Below are positions 32,678 through 32,753 of a stretch of DNA of 32,753 nt, piece by piece. The stretch's first letter is position 1; each line of letters starts with the position of its first letter. The stretch is from contig FMVL01000016.1 in assembly GCA_900102235.1 (NCBI GenBank), forward strand, positions 1 to 32,753. Direction: 5' to 3'. Both the position numbers and the translations under genes were made by a program. The notes under the pieces were generated by a model. It was not told where the DNA came from. It saw only the letters and a list, made by a program, of their open reading frames with translations, and ran no database searches. The stretch comes from Lachnospiraceae bacterium XBB2008. Its GTDB lineage: Bacteria > Bacillota > Clostridia > Lachnospirales > Lachnospiraceae.

Positions 32678-32753
32678 AATGTAGTTGCGTCTGTGGACGC
32701 CGAACCTTGAAAAAGTTATCAATCAAATTTGATGATCACACAGCAGTGCGACC

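Overview
The window looks like chromosomal DNA of a fibre-degrading Firmicute of class Clostridia, most probably a Lachnospiraceae-type gut or rumen bacterium. The grounds are consensus sigma-A promoters, strong AGGAGG-type ribosome binding sites, tRNA genes without encoded CCA, a pyrophosphate-dependent phosphofructokinase, ECF-transporter S components, an intracellular GH10 xylanase-esterase, and many HD-GYP and hybrid-kinase genes. There is no rRNA gene in the window, so the placement is an inference.

Layout. 1-1315 is the end of what looks like an integrated element. It holds two IS-end-like direct repeats, a 5'-truncated FtsH-like protease, about 220 bases without a gene, and the 3' half of a tRNA-Leu(UAG), which I read as an attachment site. 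1353-2595 is an autoregulated padR-DUF2812 pair with two identical-architecture operators. 2717-4375 is pfp behind a promoter threaded by inverted repeats. 4463-5602 (minus) is a REC-HD-GYP response regulator. 5806-9124 is a lacI-type regulator and glycogen phosphorylase. 9130-9972 (minus) is ribU under an FMN riboswitch. 10170-11760 holds a lipoprotein and a YcxB-like membrane protein. 11772-15986 is a compact t6A operon: tsaE, tsaB, rimI, RNase Z, a DUF6715-like gene and tsaD. azlCD and ispD follow. Two tRNA-Ser genes (UGA, GGA) lie at 17870-18178.

18276-27837 is a block of four large signalling genes. The first is a multi-pass membrane HD-GYP protein. The second is a 1404-residue hybrid kinase with propeller, Y_Y_Y, kinase, receiver and HPt modules. 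The third is a double-receiver-like regulator. The fourth is a membrane protein with a degenerate HD-GYP domain and a tandemly duplicated C-terminal domain. Together they could form a phosphorelay acting on cyclic-di-GMP, with no DNA-binding output in the block. A thioesterase gene is directly attached. A structured leader then precedes a DUF4430 lipid- or membrane-anchored protein and an ECF S component, possibly for a corrinoid. The right end carries a minus-strand GH10-esterase fusion, a repeat-rich spacer with two 76-bp stem-loop repeats, two small minus-strand genes, and a plus-strand promoter pointing out of the window.

The items most deserving a second look are the signalling block with its degenerate HD-GYP and duplicated domain, the leader RNA at 28287-28413, the paired stem-loop repeats at 31710-31881, and the tRNA-Leu attachment site.
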